A stretch of DNA of 64,000 nt from contig CM041204.1 in NCBI GenBank assembly GCA_023078555.1, forward strand, positions 4,742,430 through 4,806,429. Direction: 5' to 3'. The notes under the pieces were generated by a model. The model did not search any database. It had not been told where the DNA came from and saw only the letters and a program-made list of their open reading frames with translations. How positions within the stretch are numbered: the stretch's first letter is position 1; every line of letters begins with the position of its first letter. Below are positions 23,168-35,555 of the stretch, in pieces. Made by a program: the position numbers and the translations under genes. The stretch comes from Ulva prolifera (Eukaryota; Chlorophyta; Ulvophyceae; Ulvales; Ulvaceae).

Positions 23168-23190
23168 CTGGCGTTGTCCTTGTAACACAC
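23168..23190 (+). mobile_element. LINE 3' tail fragment
   Basis: GTTGTCCTTGTAACACAC repeats the very end of the LINE 3' UTR in plus orientation, about 140 bp from the inverted fragment at 23024-23055. Very short, so homology is less certain. Confidence 0.45.
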
Positions 23191-23979
23191 ATGCTGCACG
23201 TGTACTCGACGAGACGTGACGGTAATTCATTATAATGAATTGATCACCTTGCTATAGCTAGCGCAGTCGACTTCCGGACGTCCGTGTGTGCTTCCGGATG
23301 TTCGTGGCGGCTTGACCTGCTTGCCCTGTCACTTGAAACTTCGAAGATAGCTATCCGGGATATGGATAGGCGAGGTCACCTCAGCTGCGCAGTGCGCAGC
23401 CCAGCATGCGCGCACAGCGTCGCACACCCGACGCACGCCCGACTGCAAACTCACCAAAAGCCCTTGCATGTAAGGTCTGGTCAATAAAGGCGCGCCTGCT
23501 TGCGCTGAGGTACGTACTGCAGTCATGATACGCAATCCATTACGGGATCATGGACCAATCGTCGCCTGCCATATCTGCTTGTGGCGTGGCATCTCAAACA
23601 TCTGGTACCCTATCTGTCCAGACACCTCCATGGCGCGACATATTTGATTCTCACCACGTCATGCCTGCTGATAGACCCTACGAAACGCACATATATGTAT
23701 ACCCGACCATTTGGCGCTGCGCAGCGGCACGCTAGGCACACTGCAGTCGCACGCATAATATGATGATCTAGGACTGGGCGAGGGCTGCAATGTTCTCGGA
23801 CGTGCCGTTCTCGAGAAAGATCGTGTGGATACCGCGGGCCGGCGCCTGATCAGCTGAGGCGCCTGGGGCGCCTGAGGCTAGGGCAATCGCATGCATATCT
23901 CGAGATATATAGATCGAGATAATGCATGAGGCACACAAATCGCGATGTATCATAGTATCGCCTGTGCATGTGTGGTGCG

Positions 23980-24559
23980 CAGGGCTCTACATCCCGATCG
24001 GTTTCCCGACGAAAAAAATGGAAAAAGGCAAATAAACAGACGGTGAGCGAAGCGAGTCGTCGGTTTCCCCGGCAAGCCAGGGGGGTGCCGGCGGGCGTGC
24101 CCGCCGGCTGCCGATAGTGCTTTTCGGGATCCCCGACAAACGCTGTCAGCTTGTGGGGATCCCGAAATCCTGTCGGCCCTGGTCCCGACAGCTTGGCGGG
24201 CCTGAAGGCACCGGATACATATTGCAATGAAAGAGCATTCACCAGTTGAGTCCCAACAATGTTGCTTGCTGCTTGCGCATTGCGAAAATGACCTTGCATT
24301 CGTTCGGGTTCATTGGTCAAGGACCGAAACTTCTGCATCAGCCGACCATGTCAGCAACGAAGCCAGTTGTTCGAAGAAATTGGCTGCAGAAAGCTAATAC
24401 AAAACACTAATGCAAATCATCCGAAAATTGTTTTCGACACCCCCGACAGAATCTGAGGAGGTCGGCGGGCAACCCGACATCCAGCAGGCGGCCAGCCCAA
24501 CCAAAAAAGGGGTATGGCTTTGGTCTTCCCGACCAGAAAAACTGGCCTGTAGAGCCCTG
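23980..24559 (-). mobile_element. TIR element, copy B (non-autonomous DNA transposon-like, 580 bp)
   Basis: Bounded by perfect 12-bp terminal inverted repeats: CAGGGCTCTACA at the left and TGTAGAGCCCTG at the right. Read on the minus strand it parallels copy A at 21071. The CAGGG ends recall hAT-type termini, but the flanking octamers (GTGGTGCG and GTTGTCAT) are not a clear target-site duplication, so the superfamily is not assigned. The interior holds several GTCGGGA/CCCGAC palindromic stretches and no transposase. The better preserved of the two copies. Confidence 0.75.
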
Positions 24560-27500
24560 GTTGTCATGCGCGTGGCGCGTTGTTATTCTCGAACCAGCAC
24601 CGCGGTGCACCGACAGCCGGCTGCAGCAGTGGAGCTGCGCTTTTCGGGGCTGAAGCCGCTGAAGTCGCGTTCACGGCACGCCGGAATCTGGAGCTCTGCC
24701 CACTACAAGGATGGTGGAGCTGCAGGCATGTACCGTTTGAAGACGTTTGACGCCAAAAAGCCATTCATGCTGCTGTATACCAGCTGTACCTTTTGTGCCT
24801 ATAGCTAGTTCAAAGTGTCGCGAATATATTCTGGTGCAGTGTGCACGATAAGCCTGTGGAGCGGTGATGCACGTGATGCACGGCTGGGGTGCATGCACTC
24901 GGAAGATCGGGATGTGCACTTGGTCGACACGCATCCACGCGCCCGCAAGGGGTACACATCTGGTACTCGTCTGGCTACATTCTGAAGGTACGCATACCAG
25001 GAGTGGTCACGGTGGTCACCGGTGCGTCATTGCAGTGACGGCGGGCCGGACGATATTCCGGACGGATCCGGGCATGCGTGCATGCGCGCTGGACGTGTTC
25101 GCGCCCACAAATCGGCCCGCTGCGGTGGCCTTGGATAACACACTGTCGCCCGCCTCCAACAACGCAGCAGGCAGTAGTCGGCACGAACAGCATGGCGAAG
25201 CAGACGCTCTGCCGCCACGGCAAGCTGGCGTTCACAGCACACTTTCCTGCAGCAGGTGGAAGCAGAAACATGCTGTACAACACTGCAGCTGGTAGTCAAA
25301 GGCACATGCATTCCGGTCCCGGTGCAACCTGATTGCAACTCCCCAACCTGCAGCCAGCTGGCATCACAGCCATAGGAAGACGTCAATAGAACACAATGAG
25401 CAGCTGCCTGCGATCTCACCAACTACCATCGCGGCCGAGTCTGGTTGCGGCACGGTGCTCTGCTCCGAGTCGAGCCATGCAGGGGGGGCTGGTCAGCCAT
25501 GCGCCTTCAGCAGAGCCACGAGTGGCCTTGCTGGGGGGCATGGCTGCCGCCTGCCTTGTACGGTCTGCTGGCCACCGCATGTTGGTCACGATATCATATG
25601 GTGATATGATGATCTGGCGCCGCTCATGGCCCACCTGACGCGCCCGAGAATGCCCGAGAATGACCGGGACTGGTGTACACGTATACTCTGACACACCAAA
25701 CCGGAATCTTGTGGTACATTCCAAAGTGTGCACTCCGCCTCCACATGTACTCGTCCGGTACATTTAATCTAATCACATGTACTGTACGAGCACCTCTTCA
25801 GTACAATTGCACCCGCCGTGCAACTCCCCTCGGTACGGCTCCATCGCTCCATCACGCACACATGTACATTCTATGCGTGCTTCCCGACTCGCGTTTACAC
25901 TATTCCTGAATCCGTCTAGATCACGAGTGCCACGGTCCAAACTCCAGGCACGGCTTCTACATTCTAGCGGATCGTGTACAGCGAACGGGCTGGAGTGGAC
26001 ACGAATCTGGATATTCGCACTGCTTTCGATGCTATTTCACGTACGTTTTGCTGGATATTGTCCACCTGAAAGTGCACATCCTAGGATGTAGGAGCTCCTG
26101 CCCCCACCATCCTTGTAGTGGCCAGCTTTTGCAGACTACAGGTCCAAATTATCTAGATTGTATCATCTACGCTGCCGGCTTTGCTGGAGTGTGCGGCGCC
26201 GATAATGTGATTTATCGATGGTGCAATATTGGCCATCGATGGCACGCAATGGTCGTGTACGACTCCGTGTTTCATGCGCACCCCACCGCCAGAGATCGCC
26301 CTATAGGAGCTCCCGCTGAAATTTCGCTCCAAGGCACATACATTGGCATGAAGCATGTCTCGAGATGCTGTTCCCCTGCGGCAGCGGAGACGATCGGTGC
26401 GCACTCGTAGACATGCTTTCTCCGGGTACGCGAACGTGGCGGCCGTCAGCTGGTGGCCGGCTCGCCAGCGACCCTCGCTAGGTTCAAGGCCTTGTGCTCG
26501 ACAGAGTGTCCCAAATGTGCATCATCTGGCCTTTTTGACAGCCCGGATACGGGCTGCTCTAGCTATGCATAGCCTGCATGGAGGCTATCATGATGGCTCC
26601 AGCTGGTCGTGCGTGGAGTGACAGAGTGAGCTGTCACTGTGCGGAATGAACTCATGATCAGGCTGTGCCTGTCCGCCCCTCAGGGTGTGGCAGGCTGATG
26701 CCCGACTGGGTGAGGTGCACACCACGTGATGCGTCGAGGCAGGCAAAATGGAAGCTAACCATCGAGATAAGGAATTGAGCTAGAGCAGATGCGCAGCATT
26801 TTATATGCTTCGCCCGCTCCAACAGCCTTCATGAACTGATCAGTGATGATGTTGATGTTGTGATGTGATGCTCATGGCCTGTGGACTCACACATGCACGC
26901 AATGGGTGTGCGCCCCGAATTTGCAGCATGCATGAATGGCAGCACATACTAGACATACAGCAGCTCGTACGTTGCTCGCACTGCCCGGAATTACCTGGCC
27001 TTTTGACAAACTTTCACACCTGCTCCTGCCTCTCCACTGTGACGCTAAACCTAGTTTGTCAACTCGTGCATGCAAGACTCACAACAACACCGACACCGAC
27101 AATCGCAGCACTCAGCAAAAATTTCACACAGTCAAGCGAGGCACTACAGCGGCCGCAATCGCAACAGAATGCAGCAATACGCTTTTACTGCTATGTGCTA
27201 AAAGGGCAGCTATAGACCACGACCTCATGCTCTACAAAGTGCTGTGAATTTGGGGGCCCGTTTTGCACATCACTGCTCGTCCGCTCCAGCCATCGCTGCG
27301 GATCGGGTGTGCCCTCGCAATTTTCACGCGGAATTCACAAGTATTCCCCTGCTCTGTGGTGGCTTGGAGTGCGATGTTCACGTCTGCTGGCTGTTCTGCT
27401 ACTCATTTGGCCCCATCCTATGGATTCTCGATGGTTAGCTTCAAGCGAAGTTCCATGTTAGCCGAGGTGTTGAGTCAGTTCATGCACGCCCAAGGCATAT

Positions 27501-28140
27501 TCCAAGTGTATAGACTTGGTTTCGCACATGGAACATGCTCTGTTTGCATCAGTCAACAGAGACCTGCAGAGCGGTTGCGGTGCAAACCGCTCATGAGCGG
27601 TTTCACTAGCTGTGCACAGCTAGTGAACATCATGACTCGCCCACTTGCTGCCTGAGCCCCGCTGTTACCTGACCCACGTGGTACCAGCAGTGATTTTCTC
27701 GCCCCAGATATTGTCCGGCATGTGGCAAGCGAAGCGCCATAGTCGTATCATCCGGCGCGCTGGCAGTGCCTAGGGCACAATGTATGAACCGGCGCCAGCC
27801 ATCACAATCGCCGAATGTGTGGCTGCGCTGCAACGCACCAGGCTTGCGATCATGGTCAGCTACGGCTCATCGCAGGCCTGAGGTATACGAGAGGCCAGGG
27901 GGTGTTTTGGCCGTGACCTGCCTCAGCGCATCACCGCCGTGGACTTGAACATCAGTCAACAAACTGGAGGCTGGCATCACACGTGCGCTACATCTATGTC
28001 CTGCGGGCGACAAGAAGGTCTAGCCCGTCGCCATCCATGCCTGATGCATACACGTCAGCCTCGACATACGCCGTGGCGCCTGCAGATTGGGGTGGCACGC
28101 ACACATCAATGTACAGTAAAGTAAATCTAAATTTACTGAG
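24560..28140. other. No gene recognised; palindromes near 27.6 kb
   Basis: No exon chain or domain is seen on either strand. A 17-bp match (CACTACAAGGATGGTGG) is shared by 24700-24716 (plus) and about 26103-26119 (minus), perhaps from another dispersed repeat. Confidence 0.4.
27584..27627. repeat. Two abutting perfect palindromes
   Basis: 27584-27603 (AAACCGCTCATGAGCGGTTT, 20 bp) and 27602-27627 (TTCACTAGCTGTG and its reverse complement, 26 bp) are each perfectly self-complementary and overlap by two bases. A direct GCGGTT copy lies just upstream (27571). Confidence 0.9.
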
Positions 28141-28288
28141 CCATATCCTATTGGACATTGACAACTCCGAGGTTACGGGACCACATATGCCGAAGGGGTA
28201 CACCACCTGGAACCCCCCCTCACACGACCATATGCACCTCACAGGGTCTTCGAAGAAGCAGGATTCTCCTGTGCGTGGCGAGGTGGTC
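28141..28288 (-). repeat. Dispersed repeat C, copy 1
   Basis: The reverse complement matches 33310-33461: CCACCTCGCCACGCACAGGA, then GAGGGGGG, CCAGGTGGT, TACCCCTTCGGCAT and CTGTCAATGTCC-like blocks in the same order. In one frame both copies encode QVVYPFGI, so the repeat may derive from a coding sequence. Family not recognised. Confidence 0.7.
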
Positions 28289-28500
28289 ACGCACGGTCGT
28301 TTCGATTCCCCAAAGCGCACGCAGAATCGAACCCACGTCCTCCTGAAACGGAGGGCGCAGCTTTTACACCGTCCTCAATCCACTGATGTAACTGAGTTGG
28401 CCATTTGCCGATCTAAATGCGACTACACTCTCGTGGAACTGCTGCAGTGCCCAATCGGGGGCCCTGCCCACCCCCGGCATATCATCGTCATCGCAATCAC

Positions 28501-28531
<31 letters not shown>

Positions 28532-29471
28532 AGCTCAGCATAACTTGCAATGTGCAGGTTGTTGCGGACATTGCCATCGCCGCACATACGGAGGACCGAC
28601 CCGAAAGCATGGCTGCAAGCAGCTGTGTGCGCACATCACCCCAGTTTCATGCGAGATGGCTGCAGGGTATGGTGTGATCGCGATGCGCAAGGTCTGGGGC
28701 TCAGCGAGCGTGGGCTCTGCTTGGGTATGTGCCACACGCTCATGCTAAGCGGCGGCTGCGTGTCTCTGTGCTTCTACAGCCCCCCAAGCGAGACTGGCCA
28801 GCTGGGCAATATGAAGTTGGCCCCGCTCGAGCGCTAGTGCAGGCCTGATAGCGCAGGTCTCGGGGACTGAGTGTGTCGTCAGCGTTGACGGTGGAAGGCG
28901 GAAGGCGGGGGCGAGTGGAGCGGAGTGGAGCGGTTGATGCTTGCATGCGTATGAATGTATTCACAAAGGGCAAAGGCCGGGCATAATGCCGGGTCTCAGA
29001 TTCCACTCGCAAGCTCACTGGCCACTTCGCGCCTCAGGTGTCCAGTCTCCGCCGCATGACAGAGACCTGGCGCAACGGTGAGCTGACGATGCTAGCTGCG
29101 GGCTGCCTGCGCAGCGGCGGCCTGGGCACTCAGCAACATCCCATGGTCGGCGCATGCGGGCTGTGCTGGAACTCACACCGAGATGCAGTTTCTGTGCTTG
29201 CTCCGGCTAGCACAACCCCTCTGCTCGAATCACATAGTCACACACCATTTCTGCCATGATGCCACAGGGTCAGTCCAGGTTGCAGAAGATCGTGTTGTCT
29301 ATATGCATGCAGCCAATTATTCCAGTCGGGCGTTACACGTCAGGGAGCACATATCAACAATCCAGCATCGTAATGTAAAAATGGCAAGAATCGACAGATT
29401 CTGTAATGCAAGAATTTATGCACTCTGCTACACGGGCACACGATACTACACTCCTAGATACAGGCACTCTG
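28289..29471. other. No gene; contains a 29-C homopolymer
   Basis: A run of 29 cytosines lies at 28503-28531. No supported coding sequence is seen. A B-box-like GGTTCGATTCT on the minus strand near 28330 does not fold into a tRNA. Confidence 0.5.
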
Positions 29472-29472
29472 C

Positions 29473-29553
<81 letters not shown>

Positions 29554-29560
29554 CCCTCTC

Positions 29561-29596
<36 letters not shown>
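29472..29596. repeat. CT microsatellite followed by poly-C
   Basis: About 40 CT dinucleotides (29472-29550), then CCCCCCTCTCT and a run of about 35 C (29562-29596). It lies about 190 bp downstream of the GTPase stop codon. Confidence 0.95.
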
Positions 29597-29786
29597 ACGT
29601 CCCCAAGTCTGACACCTCTGCCTGGCGTCCCAGCTTGCGGACGAGCCTCGCAGGTCCGGAAAGTCAATGAATGGTCACCCCAACCACTCCCAGGAATCGA
29701 TAAATCTAAAAGGTGACAAATTAGTAGACCATTAGTCATCAGGATCAAATAACCAGGTTGTGATGGCAGCCGCCCGCAGGATGAAT

Positions 29787-31710
29787 TCAAATCGGACGAC
29801 TAGTGCAGTGTGAGGGGAACGCCATCATGTGAAGCTCGGACTTGGTGGTGGCCTTGATGTGGCCCGATTCCGGCGCAGGTGGAGCTGTCGGGTCGGGGTT
29901 GTCAGTGAGCTCGTTGCGGCCGTCCACCGCAGCTTGAACCACGTGGCGGAAGGTCTTGAGCGCCACCCGCCCGAGCTCCATGTTGCTGGCAGGATCAAAC
30001 TCATCCCGCAAATTGATCATCGGGTGGACCTGCATGTGCCCCAGCTCACCGTCACGGGAGACAATTCACGAGGACTCGGGTCATTGGATGGCACCGAACC
30101 AACCTACCAGGCGTTGCTACCAGCACTGTATCTTGGAGTTCGCCCATGCTAGCCTGTGTCTTGGCCATGAGTGTGATGTCCTATGTGCATGATCACTCGT
30201 AACCACACCGTCCTCTGTTCGATGAAAATGCTGGCACTTAAAAAGGCTGAAATCATGATATAGCGCCCACTTCGGCCATTGCGGCATGCTCCCGTGAAGC
30301 TAGCAGCCAGAACATTCGTCCAAAACACGATGAAGTGAAGCTATTGACATGCAGCTGTGCAGGCCTACCTCTCGCGGGCGAGTGCTGAACAAGAGCACAC
30401 GCCACTGCGAACAGCCGCCTCAAGAGCAGCGCCTTCAACGCGGTAGCTCAGATGATGGGAGAGAGCAGCGGTGCACCGCGGTGCTCCTGTTCAGGTCCAG
30501 AGCAAGCCGTTGCGCTCTATTGTGGGGCCCATGGCGCTGCAGGTAGTCGACATCAATCGCTTAGCAGGGAATCATGTGGCGCACCAGGTTGGGGTTCAGC
30601 CCTAGCTGGCCTGCGACATAAGCTGTGATGCGCTTGATGGTGGAGCTAGTACGCAGCCTGCGGATGTCTCGGCCAACGCCTTTATCGGCCACGTCTGTAT
30701 TGGTCACGATGCACAAGGGCCGCATGCAACGGGCGCCGCCTGTGCTGATGATTCTTCTCAAAATCTGCAAGGCACATAACATCAGACAGCAGGTAGCACA
30801 AGGAGTGATGCCATGGGCCATGTTGACTTTAGAATCATGCAGCTTGGGCTGAATGTGGATGTGCAAGCCATTGCAGAGCTGCACTTCGGTCGTGAGGTCA
30901 ATGGGGAGGTGCATGCCCGGAGGTTTGCGTGAATGAGCGAGTCATCTGGAATTTGCAAGGGACCGCCCTTCAGCAGCTGAAACGTGGACATGTGAAGCTT
31001 GGCTGCCTTCCAGACCTGCTTGGCGTTGACCACTGCCACAAGAGCTGTTGCGCCAGCCGACTGCAGCGGCAGGATCAGATCGGTCAGCAGCGAGGCTGCA
31101 AAGAGTTCCTCCTGGCGATGAGAGCCTTCGTGCTGCTCGTATTGAAGCCTCAAGTCCTGCAGCACACGGCGAGGCTGTCAATCGAGAACAATCGGGCGAA
31201 GCCTGGCACCATGCGCAAGGCATACAGTGTTGCGAGGTCGAGGTCAGCTCGGAACAATTCACGAATTGCCGCTGAGGCAGAGCGCGGGCCACATCTTCCG
31301 AATGGGTGTAATGAGCACGTGTGCGAAAGCAAGGCAGTGGCAGTGGCAGTGGCAGTGGCAGCGTTCAGTGCTGGCGTTGCCATGTGTGAGGAAGGTGCCC
31401 AGAAAGGTGCGCATGCTGCCATCATGAGCTCGCACCTTGCAGATCTTTCCCACAGTGTCGACCATGATGATGTTGGACTTCTCATTTTTCCCACTAGACG
31501 GATTCCACACCTCCAGGGGATGCTCTGTGAAGTACTTGATGACCTCTCCTCCGCAGCAAGCGTGGGCCACCTGCTTGACCCGCGGTGGGTGGCAGGCGTA
31601 CGCTGCAATGGTATTCTGGGTTGATGACTTCCCATTGCCTACATTGCCTATGAATGCAATGCGCAATTGCTTGTCGCACTCGTTCAACTCCGCGACGCAC
31701 TGTTTCACCT
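29787..31710 (-). CDS. AIG1/IAN-like small GTPase, 5' end unresolved
   Basis: Four exons: 31710-31436, 31156 to about 31016 (or about 30925), 30764-30585 and 30029-29787. Exon A carries the G1 P-loop GNVGNGKSSTQNT, close to the GxxGxGKSxTxNS form of AIG1/IAN/GIMAP GTPases, and a G3 motif VDTVG. Exon B (DLRLQYEQHE..., ALVAVVNAKQ) follows in phase. Exon C has the G4 motif CIVTNTD, with Asn for the usual Lys. Exon D has HPMINLRDEFDP, which resembles the G5-region segment VxPVxNYxxE of septin/AIG-type GTPases, then a helical end and a short tail. The donor of exon B is ambiguous; AAGCAG|GTCTGG at 31016 keeps phase 0. Exon A begins at a CAG acceptor, so at least one upstream exon is missing. Function probably GTP binding in membrane or stress processes, by family analogy. 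Confidence 0.7.
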
Positions 31711-33309
31711 GCACGACCGCCGTCGAAATGCTGAGCTACCGCCACCAAGTTCCAGATCCAGTTAAATCATGCAAGTAGTTTGACTGTATTGAAGGCGGCG
31801 CTGATACATCGCACGCGGAGCTTCGCTGCACGCCCAACGTGACCAAGCATATCAAACACCGCTCGAAGCGATCCCCGCCAATCATGGCCAATGCTTACTT
31901 GAACATTGACGCATGTATCATCTTGTATGCATTCGAAAAGTTGTGACTGTTATTGACTGCTCTACAGCGCATCCGAAATGCTTGGCGCCCGCAGTTTGCG
32001 CAATTGCGTGATCGCCTGACACCGCATCTGTCCAGACCACAAGGTCAGGGGCATACCTCCTCGGCAGGATCCATTGTCTGCTCTTCAGCTGTCGAGCAGA
32101 ATCCTTTACGGGCCATTGGACAGCTGAAGGCCCAGCGCAATCTAGGTGTCAAATGAAATGTGATGTTCGACGACGGCTACGTTAATCTCATAGGTCACGA
32201 CTCCCACGTCTGGAAGATAGCTTGCATTCGTGAACAACGGTCTCAGCCCATGTGACAACTACTTGCATTTACGCTATGTACGCTTGTGCTGCCTCTGTGC
32301 CTGCGACGTGCACAGTTCTAGCGATCCCCTACCGGCTTGGGCGATGGCGGGCTCAAAGCTGTTCACGGCTCGACACCGCGGCATGACGCCGATCAGTGGC
32401 GGCAATTGTCATGAAGGTGGGCGGAAGCAGTGAGCTGTAGAAAAGCCATGCATAGCCATGCAACACAAATGCACAAAACTCTGCCTTCGAAGTGAAAAAC
32501 AAATTACAAACGCTTGGGCCATTGTATCGCAGCGCACCCGCCAAAAAAAGTACAAAACACTGGCATCGACAACAGTGGCAAGTGGCACCAGGGTCACCAA
32601 CTCACGCTCCAGCCGATGACCCGGACAACGACTCACGCTCCGGGCGCCCACCCGCTACGACTACCCCGGGCACGACTATCGTCACCGCTCCTCGATCAGA
32701 GCACTCACAGATCATCCAATCATCCAGCGGCGCATCGAAGCCTTCGAAGTGATGAAGCTATAGCTATAGCCAGGTCCATGCATGTCATGAAGCTTGTGCA
32801 TTACAAAGAATGAATGCATGCCATGAAGCTGGCTATAGCCAGGGTCATGCGTGCGAATTGTGCAGGCCTGAAACTCAAAGCCAGTCCGACATTGACCCGA
32901 GCCGCCATGGGGGCACATGGCCAGGCGGATAGCAGCATGCCCGCTCGAGCGGAGTGAGGTACCCTCAGCCGTCGGGGCCTTGCATGTCCTTGTGGACATG
33001 GCATGCTGGCGAATTGCTAGCTGTGCTCCTCAGATCATCAACCGCCGCACGTTGCGGCGCATGCGCCTGCGCCCCCATGTTAGGCTGCTCTGCTACAATG
33101 TAGTCTTCTGGAGCAGAGACCCCCTCGAGGGGGGCCTCCTTTTGCAGGGCCCCCGACGGCACCACCGCTCTCGGATCTTGAGCATGCCCAGCGGTGACAC
33201 GGTCGGTAGAAGCGATCTCTCAATCATCTCGAGCATGTGTCCCTGCAGAACGCCCCTGAACATGGACCATCCTATGTGGCCTGGCCATGGTCCAAAGGCC
33301 TCGCAGGAA
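31711..33309. other. No confident gene
   Basis: May contain 5' exons of the GTPase. Near 32760-32842 a short unit with GCTATAGCCAGG and CATGAAGCT is duplicated with about 65-bp spacing. Nothing else is recognised. Confidence 0.4.
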
Positions 33310-33461
33310 TCCACCTCGCCACGCACAGGAGGAGGCCCTATGAGTTGCGTATGGTTGCCAACCGTACGCAGTGTCTGAGGGGGGTGTCCAGGTGGTTTAC
33401 CCCTTCGGCATTTCGTCCCGTTCATTCGGAGCTGTCAATGTCCTCTTCAGGATTCGCCTAT
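33310..33461 (+). repeat. Dispersed repeat C, copy 2
   Basis: Diverged copy of the repeat at 28141-28288, in opposite orientation. Matching blocks start at CCACCTCGCCACGCACAGGA and end near GCTGTCAATGTCC. Confidence 0.7.
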
Positions 33462-35555
33462 AGCTACGTACAGTCATATACACTTGCCTTTACATGCAGG
33501 TTGAGCCCCCCTCCCTCCCTGCCCCGGGCCCGTGCTGCTAACAGCTTGCCTGCTCAGGCTCAGCAGGCAATGTTGCGACACAGATTGGAGCCTCTCGCCC
33601 CTGCCCCAGTGTGGCAGAGCATGCATCCTGCACGCGTGCGCTACGCCAGTGCGGTGCATTTGGCCCACGTTCAAAGGGTGGTGCGGTACGTGCTCGCCTA
33701 TCCAAGCCACATGTGCGGGGGGGGGGGGGGGGGGGGGGGGCAACACTGCACTGCGCTGTGTGCTCACGAAATGGTCGAGGTTACGCAGGGCAGCCTTTCT
33801 GCCGGCTACGCTACATACGGCCACACGCCGCTGCACATGCAGACGTGCAGCCTGCTCTGTGCAGCCACGGCCACAGCCGATCTCGAAATTTGAGTGACAT
33901 GTGTCAACCACAGTGGCCACTCGCTCGGGCGAGAGCACAGGTGTGGGCGGCGGAACGTACACCTCGTGGAGGACGTCTCGGCACTGTCGGCGGTATATAT
34001 GGAGCCGAGCTAACGGTGACCTGCTTTGTGGTGCTACCTGTAGCCATCCTATTCAAAGTGGCATGCATAGCTTGGAGCGCAAGGCGGGATTTGAGCGCAA
34101 GACCCGCTTGCAGACTGTACACTGCCGTCAGACAGCCGAGCTGAGGCATGCCGTAGTCAGCATCAGCGCAGCGAAGGTGAACCTGCCCTGACCGCAGATT
34201 CCAGATGAGCTCCCCTCAGACAAGGCCCACCAACAAACACTCCACCCGTGCTATACAACAAATACGCATCTAGTATAGATTCCCAGCATTCTAGAAGACG
34301 CATCTGTGTTGGACAATGGCTCACCCTCTGTTGGAGGCCCCCGTCCGGCAGCGCACCTCGGTGCGTCATCCTGGCATTGGGCCGGCCTCAAGGGTTTGCA
34401 AGTGAGGTGCATCAGCATGCTGGGGCCTGTGGCGTGAGTCCACTGGTGTGCAGGAAGGGTGTGCCACAAATCCAGTACCAAGGTTGTGGTCATCTTGACC
34501 ACGGAGAGAGACAGGCCACTGTTCCGCAATGATTCCGCAATTTTGAATGCAGATTGCAAGATCATGGCATTTCAGCTTGCAGGACAAGCTCTCAAGAGGC
34601 ACAGCTGCTGCTGCGCAAGTGTGGCTACTGCTGCACATGGTGGTGCAGGTGCAGTGTTTGTGCCAGGTATGCTGCAACGTGTGCCTGTGGTGCTGTGCAC
34701 GGACAAATACCCGAGCGGGGATGCATGTGCTCTCAGCACGGCCACTCTTCTTGCCTATACAGGTGAAGTGGCATCCATGGACCGTTGCCAGGGAGGGCAG
34801 CCCGGGCATCGAGGACATCAGCTGTATCGGGTCGATCAGAGTCTGTTTTACACCTTCAAACGGCGAGCAAGCAAACATGAAAGCACAAAACTGCATTATT
34901 TGGTGGCGCGGTCCTGCGACCCGGGCGCACGTGCCGCTATGCATGGGCTGCGGGGCCTGAGAAGTCAGCCAGCTAGAGCCCAGCCTCATCAGAAATCCAT
35001 GCAGGCATCGGAATGCGGGGGTCGCAACAGGGCACTGGCGCACACCCACACGCGGCCATGCACCACACCACAGCTGCAATACAAGCCTTACGGACCAAAT
35101 GACAGCCTGAAGGCGGCCAAGCTATGCCGCTGTATCTATGGCACAGAAACTCTGCACCCTCATGGTCTCCCAAGTGCCCCAAACAGCACCGTGCCAGCTG
35201 ACCGGCACGCACCGGCATGGCAGCACTCGCCATGTTGTAACTGCTTGTGTGCAGTGCCTGCGGAGCCAACATACGCCCCGCACACATGTCAAGCCCTGTG
35301 CTGGCATGCGATAGCTCCTGCCACCGGGCGGCGATGCCATGAGCTCACACCCAGGACACAACATGGACCAGCTGCCGCGAGCACGTCCAAACAGCCGCCT
35401 GTACACTGCACCTGAATGGCGCCGCGGGATCACGCCTGATGCAGAGCTCTACTCGAAAACATCACGCACGCTGCGCAGGGTGGTGTCGCATCGCCTGTGT
35501 TCTAGCAACAGCCCTTGGCTATCCTACCCGGCGCGAACAAGCCTGGCAGTGCGGC
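33462..35555. other. No confident gene; 24-G homopolymer
   Basis: A run of 24 guanines lies at 33717-33740. Long open frames on both strands at 34.4-35.4 kb overlap each other and lack family motifs. A minus-strand segment near 34565-34450 (with FKIAESLRNSGLSLSVVKM) looks exon-like but is unplaced. The right end is the 3' flank of the glucan synthase gene. Confidence 0.4.

Noticed and set aside
28300-28380. tRNA-like or SINE head: GGTTCGATTCT on the minus strand near 28330
   Set aside because: The T-arm stem does not pair and no acceptor stem or A box in the right position was found; left as a chance B-box match.
34366-35415. Overlapping long open frames on both strands (237 and 318 codons)
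   Set aside because: They overlap each other, contain Cys/His-rich non-protein-like composition and no motif; treated as chance frames.
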